DNA of 64,000 nucleotides from Papaver somniferum (GCF_003573695.1 NC_039363.1:129687302-129751301), one strand, 5' to 3'. Positions 45,923 to 57,615 are shown, counted from the first letter of the stretch. A program made the numbers and translations. Notes: generated by a model not told the origin, from the sequence alone.

Positions 45923-48312
45923 GTGGATCTTAGGTCTGGGTCAGTTACCAATCCTGATGCTAGTGGCGCTGATAATACTTCTAGCGCCAATGTTTCCGTT
46001 GCTAACACCAATGTACCGCCTGCCATCACAGTCAACACATCTCATGGTGTTACATCCTCTAGCACCAACACCATCAGCGCCAGAAGCATCCCCTCTGGCG
46101 TGACGCCACCTATCACAATAGCCATATCCGCTGCCACTCCCAATATTTCTTCAAGCACGACACCTCCAATCTTCACCAGAGTTTCCACCACTACTTCGTC
46201 AGGACGGGAGACTGGAGGAGCCAGGGGAAACCAACCTCCTATTACAATTTCTGATTTAATGGAGAGACAGGAAGTTCTTGCCAAAGATCAGACAGACATG
46301 GCTACAACTCAAAAGGAGGTACTCACTTTTATCAAGACGTTAACGCAAATATTACCACCAGAACCGCGCCATCCCCAAATGGAGCAGACAAGGAACACTT
46401 TCATGACTCCTGGCGCAAGTACTTCAACATGGCATATATTTATGGATGAAGAAGTTTGTGTAGCTCCCGAGCGGCAATCAGAAAGGAATCAACAATCCAA
46501 CTTTATCACACGAGAGGACCTAGAACGACTTCTCCAGAGTCGAGGCAGGGAAAATACAGCTGCCATTCATCAACACCAACCTCCTTATCCTCCTGACGTG
46601 CAAAAAGTTCCTCTTCCAAGAGGGTATTCTTCTCCCCAGTTCTCACTTTACGACGGCACTGGTAACTCTCGTGAACACATCTCTCATTTTTTGGAATCAC
46701 TAGGGGAGCATGAAAATAATCATGTCCTCCGCCTGAAATAATTCTCAAAATCACTCACTAGAAGGGCGTACACCTGGTGCAACAATATTATACCAAACAA
46801 CATAGCCAATTGGTGTGAAATGGTTACCGCTTTCTACAAGAAATATTTCTTTGTATCTGAGAAAATCACCCTATGAGACTTGGGAAGGATGTTTCGACGA
46901 AAAAATGAACATCCGACTGATTATGTCAAGAGATTCAGGATTCAGCGCTAGATTGTCATGATCCAAATGTGACTGAACACCAATTGGTGGAGTTGTGCAT
47001 TAATGGCATGGTACCTGTATATCGCGCTTTATAGGAGAACCTGCGCTTTCAGGCATTCTCTGAACTTCATGAAGCTGCTAAGCAGTCGGCCACAACAGCA
47101 CCAGCCTTGGTAGAAATAACCAGGCCCGCCAGGATTGAAGATGCACGTAAGACTCGAGGGAACATACGTCTCATCAACAAACAATACAACAATCAACCCT
47201 CTGTAAGTGTGGTGAGTGAAGGAGGAAAAAGAAAATCTCCATCTTTTAAACAACAACCCAGGCGTGTGACACTAGCGCAGCAGACAACTCAAACCCGAAA
47301 AGTTATGACTAAGACGCCTACACAACAACAAGAAACTGGATAGGTTGCTCTAACCTTACCGTTTCCTATTGAAGAGGTAATCAAACTCCTAGAAGCATGG
47401 ATTCAAGATGACGCCATCAAGCTACCTCCTCTCAAACGTCCACTAACTGAAGAAGAAATGGAAAATCCCAAGTATTGTCGTTACCATGGGTTCTTCAATC
47501 ACCAAATCAGTGGATGCAACAAATTGAAGCGCATTTTCAAAGATAGGGTGGATGCAGGAGAACTTCAATTAGGCACTGAAGTAGTTCACAGAGATCCCCT
47601 TCCTGTCAGGAGCTGCATGATTTCTGGGGACTCCGTCCACAAAACCTTACAGTCTATGATGAAGCATTCATGTGAAATTCTATATTTCTCCAAGGCGCAT
47701 CGTCAAGACATATTTGCATCCCTCAACCGTGTTGTGTCAGGCAGGCGGCTGCTTCCAGCCAGGGAAGCCGCTCCCAAATCCCAACTTCTCCTGGAAGGAG
47801 CGACTGGTAGATGCAATTGGGGACTCCTAACCACCGCTCACCTGAAAGATGTCTAGTTTGACATCACGCTGATTGACGCGGCCTCTGACTTCTATACTGT
47901 CACCGTCAAGACTCTGATAGCTGCAAGGATTTCAAAGAAGGAAGTTGTTCATTACCCAACCATAATCAAAAACTCAGAAGGAGAATACAGAGATGCTTAT
48001 GGGTACATTAATCTCGAAATCAAGGTTGGAGACGCTCTAACATACGCCAAATTTCATATAGTTAAAGAATACCCAAATTATGATATGATCCTGGGGCGCT
48101 CATGGATACACAACAACAAGGAAAAGTTGGGAGTATGTCCTTTGCCAGTGTCTATACCTGAGAGGGTCTCCAACAAGCCATCCAACCCTGAAGACTGTTT
48201 GTTGTCGTATAAACAACTCGCGTATGTGACGCAACTGCCTGGAGAGAGCGCATCAGCATTTTTTCGCAGATTCCGGACAGAAGTAAGTCTCATCGAACAA
48301 CCCTTTTTATAA
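45923..48312 (+). pseudogene. gag-pro: Gypsy-type gag and protease region of element B, broken
   Basis: Starts at ATG 45923 (MDLRSGSVTNPDASGAD). Residues 1-200 are Ser/Thr/Pro-rich. The retrotransposon gag fold begins near 46610 (SPQFSLYDGTGNSREHISHF) and continues past TAA 46739 (RRAYTWCNN, TAFYKKYFF) to about 46950. There the frame slips by one base and goes on as HQLVELCINGMVPVYRALxENLRFQAF (x is TAG). A CRYHGFFNHQISGC cluster is near 47475. After TAG 47856 the same frame gives an aspartic-protease-like segment ending YDMILGRSWIHNN (48100). In it the expected D-(S/T)-G is replaced by DAA (LIDAASDFYTVTVKTL), so even a repaired protein would probably be inactive. Gag forms particles and protease matures them. 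Confidence 0.75.
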
Positions 48313-48429
48313 CCAGTCACTCCTCCTTCCGTCAAATCTTGGGGACTCGATCCGATTATCAGCCCAACTGTCACTAGTAGATGTGAGTGGGATGCTGGTC
48401 CTTTCAAGTATTTTATCAAGAGTTTAGAA

Positions 48430-48675
48430 GTTATCTCAGTTAAAGATAAGGAATCTAAGAATCAAGTGGCGGTGCAATGCTCAAACCCATTTCAAGTGGG
48501 GGATATGGTAGTAAGGATTATTGCTCGACCTACTTCGCCCAATTCCATAAAAGGAAAAGACGAGCCATATCTGGTAGTATAAGTTATCTTGGGAGGCTAT
48601 TGCAAACTCATCAATACTGACAAGCTAGAAGGTGTAGTAATGCACGCCAGGTGGCTCAAACCTTTCAATACCTAA
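48430..48675 (+). pseudogene. Pol C-terminus (after integrase core) of element B, with one stop
   Basis: One frame reads NPFQVGDMVVRIIARP, then EPYLVV, a TAA near 48582, and VILGGYCKLINTDKLEGVV with HARWLKPFNT at the end (TAA 48675). This is the layout of the segment that closes gypsy pol, with 'GD.V.R' and a final 'LKPF' after a short beta-rich domain. It lies only about 330 bp after the protease remnant. Some 3 kb that would carry reverse transcriptase, RNase H and the integrase catalytic core are therefore missing. Confidence 0.6.
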
Positions 48676-51430
48676 GATATCATGTCGTCTTTTCCCTAGA
48701 GTTTCCTTTAGCATTTCCCTTTTCATGCAATATTTATAATTCCTCCAAAATGATTGCACCGACTTGCATTCATAATTAGGATTTCAGTGTATCAGTTAAT
48801 TGAAGTATTATTTATTTTTAGTGCCCTTGGATTATTTCAAATCAAAACATCAAATAAATTCAAAACCCTCAAAACACAATTACCTACTAGCTCAAAGCCA
48901 GAAAATCGAACTACAGAGTAAACATCTCTTATCTTCCAGAATATACTCAAAGGGGGAATATGCACAGGAAAAAGGAGGGACAACATATTCAAGGGAGATT
49001 TTCCATCAGCAGTACATCCCTTTTAGAGAAGACGTCTTTCATGTCCTCAAGAGCATCCTGTTTAAAATTCAAGACCTGAGACAGTCTCGAGGAATCCGTA
49101 GAAGGAACTTTGTTCTTTTCAGTCTACGAAATTTGGATTTTTAGAACCCTTTCACAAAATTGGAAAGCAGCGCACAACTACTTCTTCAAAAATGACGTCC
49201 ATGCTCATACATATCTATTTGGCGCGTCACAAATCGTCAAGAAGCATGTAATTTGCAAGGGAAAATCAAACAGAAGGTTGGTTGAATCCTTAGCCATTAT
49301 TGTTATTTCTCCTATTTATATTTGTTATTGCCAGCACTGCATGTGTTGAGATGTTATTATGGAAGCAGTATTCTTTTCCATGAGGATAAAACACGACTTG
49401 CCGACCAGCACTACTTGTGTGTCGTCTTCCCATATGCCATATCGTATCGCCTCAGAAGAATGGGAATAACTCGTTTTTCGCAATCAAGGTACTAATCGTG
49501 GCATTCGAGGAATGAATATGAGGCTCTACCGTAACTCTACCAAAGGATGCGGCGTCTAAAGTTCCAAGGTATTACGAGATTTTTCCGAGGATTTGGATTT
49601 CTCAGTCGGGAGATTTCATTCATTAATCCAATTGGAATCATAAATTATCCAAACAATATGAATAAAGGATTATCATTCGATGAAGCCTTGGCTCCAACTA
49701 CATAAATAAATTGAATATCAAAGACGCTTATCTGCGAAAGGGAATAACAAAGTGGGAAATCTAGTTATCAGTATCAATGCCCGGGTTAATGGTACCCTCA
49801 CTGGAGTTCTCTTTAGAAGCCGCTTCAACGTTCTCTCCAGAAGACGCTTCAACGTTCTCTCCAGAAGCCGCTTCGACGTTCTCACCAGAAGCCGATTTAA
49901 TTTCCTTTCCAGAAGCCGAAGCCGCTTCAACGCCTCAGCAAGCCACCCAAATCAACCGCATCATGTCTGCCACATCGCCGACAAAGACAGATTCAGTGTT
50001 TCTATATTTCCAATTTCCTATGGAAGGGGTGCATGAGCTGCCAAAAGTTTGGATACAATACAGATCTATCAAATGCGACTCTCGCTCATTGATCAACAAA
50101 TGATAAATCCAAAATATTGCCTCCTTCATCAATTCTTCAACCACCTTACCGGCAAATGTAATAGAAGTACATCTTTCAGGAGAAAATAGGCTCAGGATAA
50201 TTACATTTGGGGACTGCCAGCACGGGATGTCTTCACGTCCCTCGACCAGGTTACTTTTGATATCAACATCATCACTGTCAAAGCCTTACGAGCAGCAGTA
50301 ATTCCTCGACATGAAGCTGTACACGTGCATCAAAGACTCCAAAATACGCGCAGAGATATTTTCACATATTCTGCCACGCCATCGGATCTAGCACGCATCT
50401 ACAACTCCTTACAAGACTGCATTGTATTCCAAAACCGACTCTAAATAAAACTCTAGTAATTAAACAAAAGTATAACTGGGGACTGCTCAATCGCATCCCA
50501 TTCCGTACAACAATCCAAGATTCATAAGATAGTTCAAAGGGTGTATCCTGATACGAAGCCCTTGAAGACTTGATAATATCACATCGGAAACGGAACGCTT
50601 CTCAGCTGGTCTACTCCATCCAATGGCTCTGGAAGATTTTGTTCATACAAGCATCCCAAGCATATCGTTATCATAATAAGAAAGGAAAGAACGAGCCTAT
50701 GAGATAAAGAGTCAGAATGAACCCAATTTCGTTACAGTCAATGTTCAGGAGTCTAAAGAACATTTTAGTTGCGACTCAGCGGTACAGACACCAAACAACT
50801 TAAAGTGAAGGCCTCTTGCAATTGAGCGCAATAGAGTTTAGCAAATTTTGAAATCCACTGGAAAGGCTAGATACTCATTTTTCTGGAGACATGACCTTAA
50901 TGCACATTTTGGAAAGGATCGATAGAGTTCACTGAGGATTTGATGAAATTTCAAAACCGTGAAAGTTATACGACAACTAAAGTTCATGCTTGCAAAAAGA
51001 AGAAGGAAGAACAAGATGTACTTACCTTGACGCTGACTATTAGCACGATCGTGATGGAGATGCTGACAGTGACGAAGAGGAGCCGGTTGCTGCAGACGAA
51101 AGCACATAACCGGACGAGCAAAAAAAAAGAAGAGGGTCGATACCCTTTTTTTACGAACGGAGTTTCCAGAGTTCGAACATAAGAAGGATTCATTCTTGCT
51201 CCATGAACGAGAATAGATGGCTGGGCCCACATCACTCATACCTCATAGCCGAGCTAGCGAAATTCTACTACGAAGACCACTGGCCGCGCGGTACCATTGC
51301 TGAAGGCCTGTTAGAATTTTCCTGGTAATATCTACCAGCTTCGTCTTTTCAATTTTAATTTCGTTTGTCACCATCTAGTGCTTACCCCACAACAATGTCA
51401 CTGTTACGTGCTAAGAAGGGGACTTAATAT
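48676..51430 (+). other. Long 3' non-coding region of element B
   Basis: 2.75 kb with scattered short frames (48800-49144, 49110-49349, 50838-51239 minus) and no domain that I recognise. One stretch at 50213-50443 is open in one frame (GLPARDVFTSLDQVTFDINI) but starts nowhere clear. Just before the 3' LTR, cttaccccacaacaatgtc and aagaaggggacttaatat match the same place in element A (23951-24000) and hold the purine tract. Confidence 0.5.
49809..49930 (+). repeat. 24-bp tandem repeats in frame (EAASTFSP)
   Basis: Four units of gaagccgcttcaacgttctc plus tcca follow each other at 24-bp steps, the fourth diverged, then a partial fifth. In the frame 49777-50103 they code EAASTFSP, EDASTFSP, EAASTFSP and EADLISFP, the sort of acidic/Ser repeat seen in linkers. 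The opposite strand is also open here, which is a by-product of the repeat. Confidence 0.75.
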
Positions 51431-54171
51431 TGATGGTGGTTTTTAGCTTAGGGCGAAAACTGTAAAAGTCTGTCTAACTGATCTGGCATCAGAAGTAATA
51501 GATGCCGGATCATGGAGAATTTGAAGTCTGTATTCTGCAAGGGATTTGAAGAATATATCTAAATATGGTGAGTGCATACGCCTCTATTCATATTATATTA
51601 AAACTCAAGCTCCTAGATGAATTGTTCACTAGTATAGAGCCTAATGAGTATTCGAAGCTCCTAGCTACATTATCCACTAATGCATGGCCTGCTGAGTATT
51701 TTCCCATGCTTTGTTCCCCAGTTGAACTTTTAGTACTGACATAACATGAAAATTAATGTTTGCTCGCAGTAGAATAGTATGAATTTCCCAAAATGTCAGG
51801 ATTGAGATACACATAGAAGTACTCAATTAGAGGCACGCAAAGTTATGTCGCCCCTCTGAAATATGATTAGTGATTTTGTATGAACGCACAAAATTCATCA
51901 GAAATTGATTGATATTGTGTCACCCCACAAAATTCAATATTTCTAACCTAATTTTATTAATTCACAAAAATTAGGTCTTTTGCGGCCTGCACAATATCTC
52001 GAACCCTATTGCTCGAAACTAAACCTAGGGAAGCTAGGAAATTGATCTGTCATGGACTAGTAGGAGAAAAATCCTACTAAAATAGAAAACAAGAAGTAAA
52101 GAGAAATTGCGGCAAATAAAGAAGCAGCAAAAGGAGGCGGGACCACGCCACTTGGCTGGCCAGTTTACCCTAGCAGGCACTGCCCATGGCTGGCTGGCCA
52201 CGGCCCATGTTATTGCCTGCTGGCCCCTCTTTCTTATCAACCATACAAAACGCTTTAAATTCGCAACACACACTTTTGATTAAAAGTGAAAGTTGGCTGG
52301 ACGCACGCCTAATTCCTTAAAGAATTGAACATAGGTTGTCCACGTCAGTCTCAAAACGATCACGACCATACGTTTTGTCCAGCCAATTCGACGAGCATGG
52401 CCTCCTCCAAGCGCATCCAAACAAGCTCCATGATACTCACTGACGCGCCCACTTTCATTCCAACCAATCAGAATTTTCATAAGCACGCCGACAACGATCC
52501 TAACCGCAAGCTAAAATTAGTTCAGTCGCGTGGATGAAAAAGGGTTCAATGGAATTAAGACCGCATATGGCGGTCTTAAATCAATAGTGGCCGTCCGACT
52601 TCGCCAGCCGAATTGACTGGCTTAGATTTAATCCTAATCAACGGGAAAGGTACGAATTTTCTCATTGGCGGCCCAGCTATAACCCTGGCCGATCGAATTA
52701 CTCCCTGCCTGTGGCTAACACCTAAAACTGTTAGCTTAAAACAGGTTGGCCACACGGCCATAATAACCTCATTACGACCAGCGGTAGCGCATTAATGTCG
52801 CAAAATGATCACGACCGTACGATTTCGCTAGCCGAATCGACCGGCCTAGATCTAATCTTAGGCGACCAATAAGATACCGCTATGATCACCAGCCGTCCCT
52901 CTTCCATGAGGACTAATCGTCCAAGCCAAGACCTACCTGTATGGCTTCTGAACGGCTGCCCAAAGGTGGCTAGTCGTGCATCCTACAAGAGTCTTAAATG
53001 AATTCAATGGCAGCCATCAACTGCCGCAAATCATCTCAGCCACTCAGTTTGGCTAGCCAATTTTTACCGGTCTAGATCTAATTTGGGTTGACCAATAGGA
53101 TGTCAAAATCTCTACTAGCCATCACTCTCCTATAAGGACCGACCAACTCACCTTTGGCGTGCACAAATGACTCCTGACAGCTTCCTAAAGATAGACGGTC
53201 GTACTCCTTTTAAGACATTAAGCTCCGCGACTAATTTAAACGAGCTTTATACAACGATGCTTTATGAGCATCGATTATTTGAGCTGCTTTCTTAAAAGGG
53301 ATGCTTTACACGCATCGATCACAAACGATGTTTTATAAATATGTACTTTACAAATAATTTAATTATTTGACCTAAATCATTGCATGCTATTTCTTGCGGC
53401 AAGTCTCATGGCTGGCTTGACTTGTAACATATGACCACCCGCTGCCTAACTTGCGCGTGATTGGTAAAAATTGTTAAGTCTTGCAAGCAAGACCCACTTA
53501 GAAACTTGCTACATATTTTCCACGAAAATACTCGAGACATCAAACATGTCACAAATTGGGGGATGTTCATCAGGGTATTGGTCTGGCGGTTGACAGCGCG
53601 GCGTGCAACACGCCCATTATAAGAAAGTGTCGGGAAAGGCGGAAAGTTAGTGGCATCAGAGAATTAGTGGGTGTACACCAACCCGTCTTCCCTCATTGAA
53701 AGACGTGGTTTTCAAAAATTTTACACGATCCCACTTCTCCATCACTCAACTACTCCTCCTATGAGATTAGGGTGCATTCAACTATGACTGATATAAATAG
53801 GTTTTCAACCTATTTCTACCAACAACGGTTATCAACACAAGTATCCAGAAAAACACCAAAGAACTCATAACTTGTATTCCGCAAGTGAGTTCCACATTCT
53901 GATACAAGTCATAAAAAAACCACACCTTCAGTGTTAACCATTCTGTTCTCAACACCTTCTTCGCTTCCCTCCCTAAGATCAACCCTTCTCCTTCACTTTG
54001 TGACCGAAGCAAGACTGGAACGACCATTTCTTGGTTTAGGCCAGGATTGTACAGATTGGTCTCTCGAATCTAAAGTACTCCCGTGCAGTGCATTTTTTTA
54101 GGGTTTAGATTCGTTTCTCGGCGACACCCAAATTTACCATTTCCTGCATAACCAGTTTTTACCCCAAAACA
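51431..54171 (+). repeat. 3' LTR of element B (2741 bp, uninterrupted)
   Basis: Starts TGATGGTGG, ends CCCCAAAACA. It holds the intact target site of H (gacctacctgtatggc) near 52930 and the TATA box tataaata at 53792-53799. Frames such as 52034-52273 and 52280-52486 (minus) also occur in the 5' LTR and are not genes. Confidence 0.9.
53792..53799 (+). promoter_or_regulatory. TATA box of B 3' LTR
   Basis: tataaata in gactgatataaataggtttt, aligned with the TATA boxes of the A LTRs (18881, 25457). The 5' copy at 45453 reads tatatata. Confidence 0.6.
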
Positions 54172-54739
54172 CATTATTTAAAGGATCCGTTCTACTGAAG
54201 ATCCTTTGAGTACCTTTTCAATTACGAAACAAGTTTCACGAGTTTAATTCCTTAAAATATGAAGTTAAACATAGTTTCAAGGTAAGGATTCAATGGAAAG
54301 TTCAACACACCAAATAATAACGAACTACCAATTGGTGTTATGTCGATTCTATGAAGTTTATAGCTAAATTACATATACCAAAGTTGTATAAAACAACTAG
54401 TATATCTTTCCTTCACACTTTGATCATTGAATGACCAAGTCACCAATACTAGAGACAAGTAAACAAACAATACTTCGTGTTTTTATGTTTTCTCTATAGT
54501 CTAACTTGAAAGAAACGTCGATAGAAATATAAACAAGTCAAGTATGTGTTACTAACCTCGAACAGAAGGATGATGTGTTCGTTGATGCTGATACGTCTTC
54601 AGGTTCTTCATGAGTAACACGGGCGAGTCTCAATATTTCTATAATCCTAATCTAACCTAACTAAGTTGACTCTAGCAATCAAAACAAGCAGCTTGGAGTT
54701 TTGGAACTAAAATATGACAACCAAACTTGACATACCAAT
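54172..54739 (-). repeat. LTR G, copia-type LTR start in minus orientation (outer part)
   Basis: Together with 56050-56097 this is the first 600 or so bases of a copia-type LTR read on the minus strand. It starts TGTTAGAGCATTACTCG at 56097, like the start of the C and D LTRs. It is cut by a retroposon (54740-56049) and ends at element B. No purine tract adjoins the start, so it was a 5' or solo LTR. Confidence 0.6.
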
Positions 54740-54960
54740 AAAAAACATGAAAATACCTAAAAACCTCTCTCCTCTATAGCTTCGTCTCAAAACCAAAAAA
54801 AACTTTCTCCTCCATTAAAGCTTGCTGCTCAGATCTAGTCCATTTTGGGCTAGATCTGAGTAGATTTCTTTACTTTTTCTAGTTTTCATAGATTGTTAAT
54901 AGTCAAGGATAGATTTACTTAAGCTTTTGTTTCAATCTCCATTGCTTTTAGGAGATTTTT

Positions 54961-55317
54961 ATGGTGTTCTTGGGGTTGTATTGCTCTCTTTTTTTGTGTC
55001 TTCTCCTTTATGGGGATTCTTTATGCTCTCTCATGGAGTTTCTTTGTGATCTCAATGGAGATTTTAGATGGAAGTTCAAGTGTGGAAATCAAGATTCAAG
55101 ACTTTGTGCATATTACTCTCATATTTTTATGAGACGATCTCTTATTCAAGAAGAAAAGACACTTTCAAAATGGTTGGATTATAATCCCAAAACCATTCTC
55201 TCAATCTTAGGATTGTTTGGTACTCTTTTTGGTAGTTTGTTATTTCTCTTCACAGATTACTCTTTGTTAGTACCTTTGAATTGTAATTTGATCTTTGTAA
55301 TGGCAACTGCAAGATGA
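54961..55317 (+). other. Open frame inside the retroposon, function unknown
   Basis: The frame of 118 codons begins MVFLGLYCSLFLCLLLYGDS, hydrophobic like a signal peptide or membrane segment. It has a second hydrophobic stretch at residues 82-95 (ILSILGLFGTLFGS), and its last seven codons lie in the TRIM. Before the TRIM arrived the frame would have continued only briefly. No family is recognised. I list it because the length is above chance for a 620-bp insert, but I do not call it a gene. Confidence 0.25.
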
Positions 55318-55983
55318 AACTTAGCTTATATAAAGACAACTCTCTTTATTGATGTTTAGAAAATCTCTCAAAACTAAACACAAGCTCTAATCTTGCTCAT
55401 ATGATCAACCACAACTTTGGTGATCATATATATATAGAACTATGAATTCCTTTTCCTAGTCCTATTACCTTATTACATGTCTTTCCTTTTCTTAGAACTA
55501 GATGACTTCTAATTCCCTTAGATTACATCAATTTCCTAATCTTGTCCTAGCCAACTTGTTAGTGACTTCTATGTTGAAGTTAATCCAACATTCTCCCCCT
55601 TAAGCTTCAACTGTGCTTGTGAAAAATCTTGTACGTATGATGGTGCTCTCGTCTCCCATGGCTCGGTGTAGACAAGCTCTGATACCAATTAATGGAAACT
55701 GCAAGATGAAACCTAGCTTATATAAAGACAACTCTCTTTATTGATGTTTAGAAAATCTCTCAAAACTAAACACAAGCTCTAATCTTGCTCATATGATCAA
55801 CCACAACTTTGGTGATCATATATATATAGAACTATGAATTCCTTTTCCTAGTCCTATTACCTTATTACATGTCTTTCCTTTTCTTAGAACTAGATGACTT
55901 CTAATTCCCTTAGGATTACATCAGTTTCCTAATCTTGTCCTAACCAACTTGTTAGTGACTTCTATGTTGAAGTTAATCCAACA
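55298..55983 (-). mobile_element. Second TRIM, complete, with ctttg target duplication
   Basis: Direct repeats are 55298-55590 (293 bp) and 55690-55983 (294 bp). On the minus strand they start TGTTGGATTAAC and end CCATTA. The internal part is 99 bp and has TGGTATCAGAGC (tRNA-Met primer, complement of 55674-55685) beside the right repeat and aagggggagaa beside the left. The flanks are ctttg at 55293-55297 and 55984-55988. The repeats are nearly identical, so this is a fairly recent insertion. It codes for nothing. Confidence 0.88.
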
Positions 55984-56049
55984 CTTTGATCTTGATGTAG
56001 TTGGAATCCATGTAATCTCTATTTTATCATGAATGAAATTTATCAAAAG

Positions 56050-56097
56050 ACTTGACATACCAATGTTTGGTGGGTTCAATCGAGTAATGCTCTAACA
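56050..56097 (-). repeat. LTR G, first bases
   Basis: Holds the second copy of the 15-bp duplication and the LTR start, tgttagagcattactcg on the minus strand. See 54172-54739. Confidence 0.6.
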
Positions 56098-57602
56098 ATT
56101 ACTTGACTCAATCCATGCATAGTTTCCTAATCTTCTTATTTATTTGGTTAAATAAACCAGAATAACATCGATTGCACATTATGATTATATCGGACACCAA
56201 CTTGTTATGGGTGTCAATGTCACTGAGAATAAGTGAATGGATCAAAGAAATTGTAGAAAGAATACTACCAAACAAAAGAATAAAAGGGGAAGTAAGTAGA
56301 ACAACAGAAAATGAAGATTTTGGTTTTCATAAATATTGAAATTAGAGAAAAGGAAAAGAAAGAGTTTCTAAGAATCTCTAGATTCGATAGAAGCAAAAGA
56401 AGAAATAGTACTTTGTGTATCCAAAGGGAGATCAACATGTCGGTTGGTGGAATTTTAGAGAATGTTCTAAGATACTAATTGGTGTTCCTGCACCTGAACA
56501 AGTACCTTGTGCTAGTTATGAATTTCCAAGACGAAAAAGCATTAAACCTGCATTAAACCTTCCATCAACGAGAGACTATCTAGAATGGTGTTTGTCGTCA
56601 TTAATGGTGCTCTCCATTGGAATCTAGTAGCTAAGCTATATCTAAAAATCTAGGAAACAGGTACCTAAAGCTAAGCATTTCTTTCATATACACAAACGTC
56701 ACCAGATAAGCCCATCAAAGTCACACAAAAAACCCAATTCGATATATGTCTGAAAATTATATACTGACACATAATTAGTTACAAACTTCGGTTAAAGAAG
56801 TGGAAAAGAAATTCTAGAGGAATGAAGATGCCGTAATTACTGAAACTCCATCATTGGATTTAATCCCTTCCTGAGAATTGATTCCCGAATCAGATGCCCC
56901 AACCATTGACGAAGACTCTCACTTGAAGATTAAGGATGATAACATGATTATAGATATTGAACAATAAAATCCAGATGTGGCAAACAACGTGTATACTATT
57001 TCTATCACTATAGAGATCATGACGAAAGTGAGCTACAATAAGGGTACCAACCACAATGGTAATCCATGAGCAAGATCTGATTACACACAAAGAAAAACAT
57101 GTAGCAAATATAGTAAATATAGCGGAGCAATGCTGAAGTGCTTTCTTGGAATGTATGTGGCCTTAGTGTGTGCTGAAGATTGATAACTTAAAGGAACTTA
57201 TATGGATATATACAATTTTTTTTAAGGATTCACCGGTATCATAAACCGTATCAAAGAAAAAAAGATGAGAAGGAATGTTTTACCTAATCGTTTCAGCAAC
57301 TATGGGCAGTTTAGCTCGAAAGAAATCACAGGGCAATGTCGAATAAAAGATCTAAAAAAAAAAATGAGATCATCAAAGAGGTAAAAAGGTTCGTCTACCA
57401 ATAGGGTTCAATTCTCAACTAGTGTTCCACAACAATTTACATGGAATTGAGTACTGAATGGGATGAAGTGTTGAATTGTTAACTAAGTAAGCAATAAATA
57501 TTTTATTGCTTACTTAAATATTTCTTGTACCTTTTTCTCTTCTTTTTTTTTGGCAATAAAAATTTTACCTCGAAAATTACAGCTTGGAATATCACTTTTG
57601 AG
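56098..57602. other. Intergenic DNA with a possible LINE endonuclease start
   Basis: Mostly AT-rich. At 57127-57170 the plus strand reads AEVLSWNVCGLS, like the 'LSWNVRGL' opening of plant LINE endonucleases, followed by KLKELIW near 57190 in another frame. It is too short to be more than a decayed trace. The frame 56415-56627 has no recognisable domain. Confidence 0.35.
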
Positions 57603-57615
57603 AAAAATATTTTAT

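Larger units (their letters stand above)
35172..54171 (+). mobile_element. Element B: gypsy-type LTR retrotransposon with pol deletion, split by H
   Basis: The LTRs are 35172-36657 plus 44594-45839 (2732 bp once H is removed) and 51431-54171 (2741 bp). They start TGATGG and end CCCCAAAACA in the intact copy. The primer site is at 45842-45859. The interior (45840-51430) has a broken gag and protease and a pol C-terminus, but no reverse transcriptase, RNase H or integrase core. The gag type and primer site suggest the Tat/Ogre side of gypsy, by inference. I could not find a clean target duplication (tgtgt on the left against catta on the right), possibly because the site was altered or the ends recombined. 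Confidence 0.85.
54740..56049 (+). mobile_element. Short retroposon with 15-bp target duplication, split by a TRIM
   Basis: The 15-bp string acttgacataccaat stands at 54725-54739 and again at 56050-56064, exactly. Long duplications of this kind are made by LINE machinery. Without the TRIM the insert is about 620 bp. It starts with A-rich and pyrimidine-rich sequence (cctctctcctctatagcttc, 54761) and ends atgaatgaaatttatcaaaa, a weak A-tail like that of plant LINEs. It could be a short non-autonomous LINE or a copied transcript, and the sequence itself matches nothing I know. Confidence 0.65.

Noticed and set aside
50838..51239. 133-codon minus-strand frame near the 3' end of B, as a possible second antisense gene like the PMD of A
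   Set aside because: No PMD motif and no other domain. It is Cys/Phe-rich, and a plus-strand frame overlaps it. Position alone is not enough.
56415..56627. 70-codon frame as a small gene
   Set aside because: No domain, no start context of note, and the surroundings look like decayed repeat.
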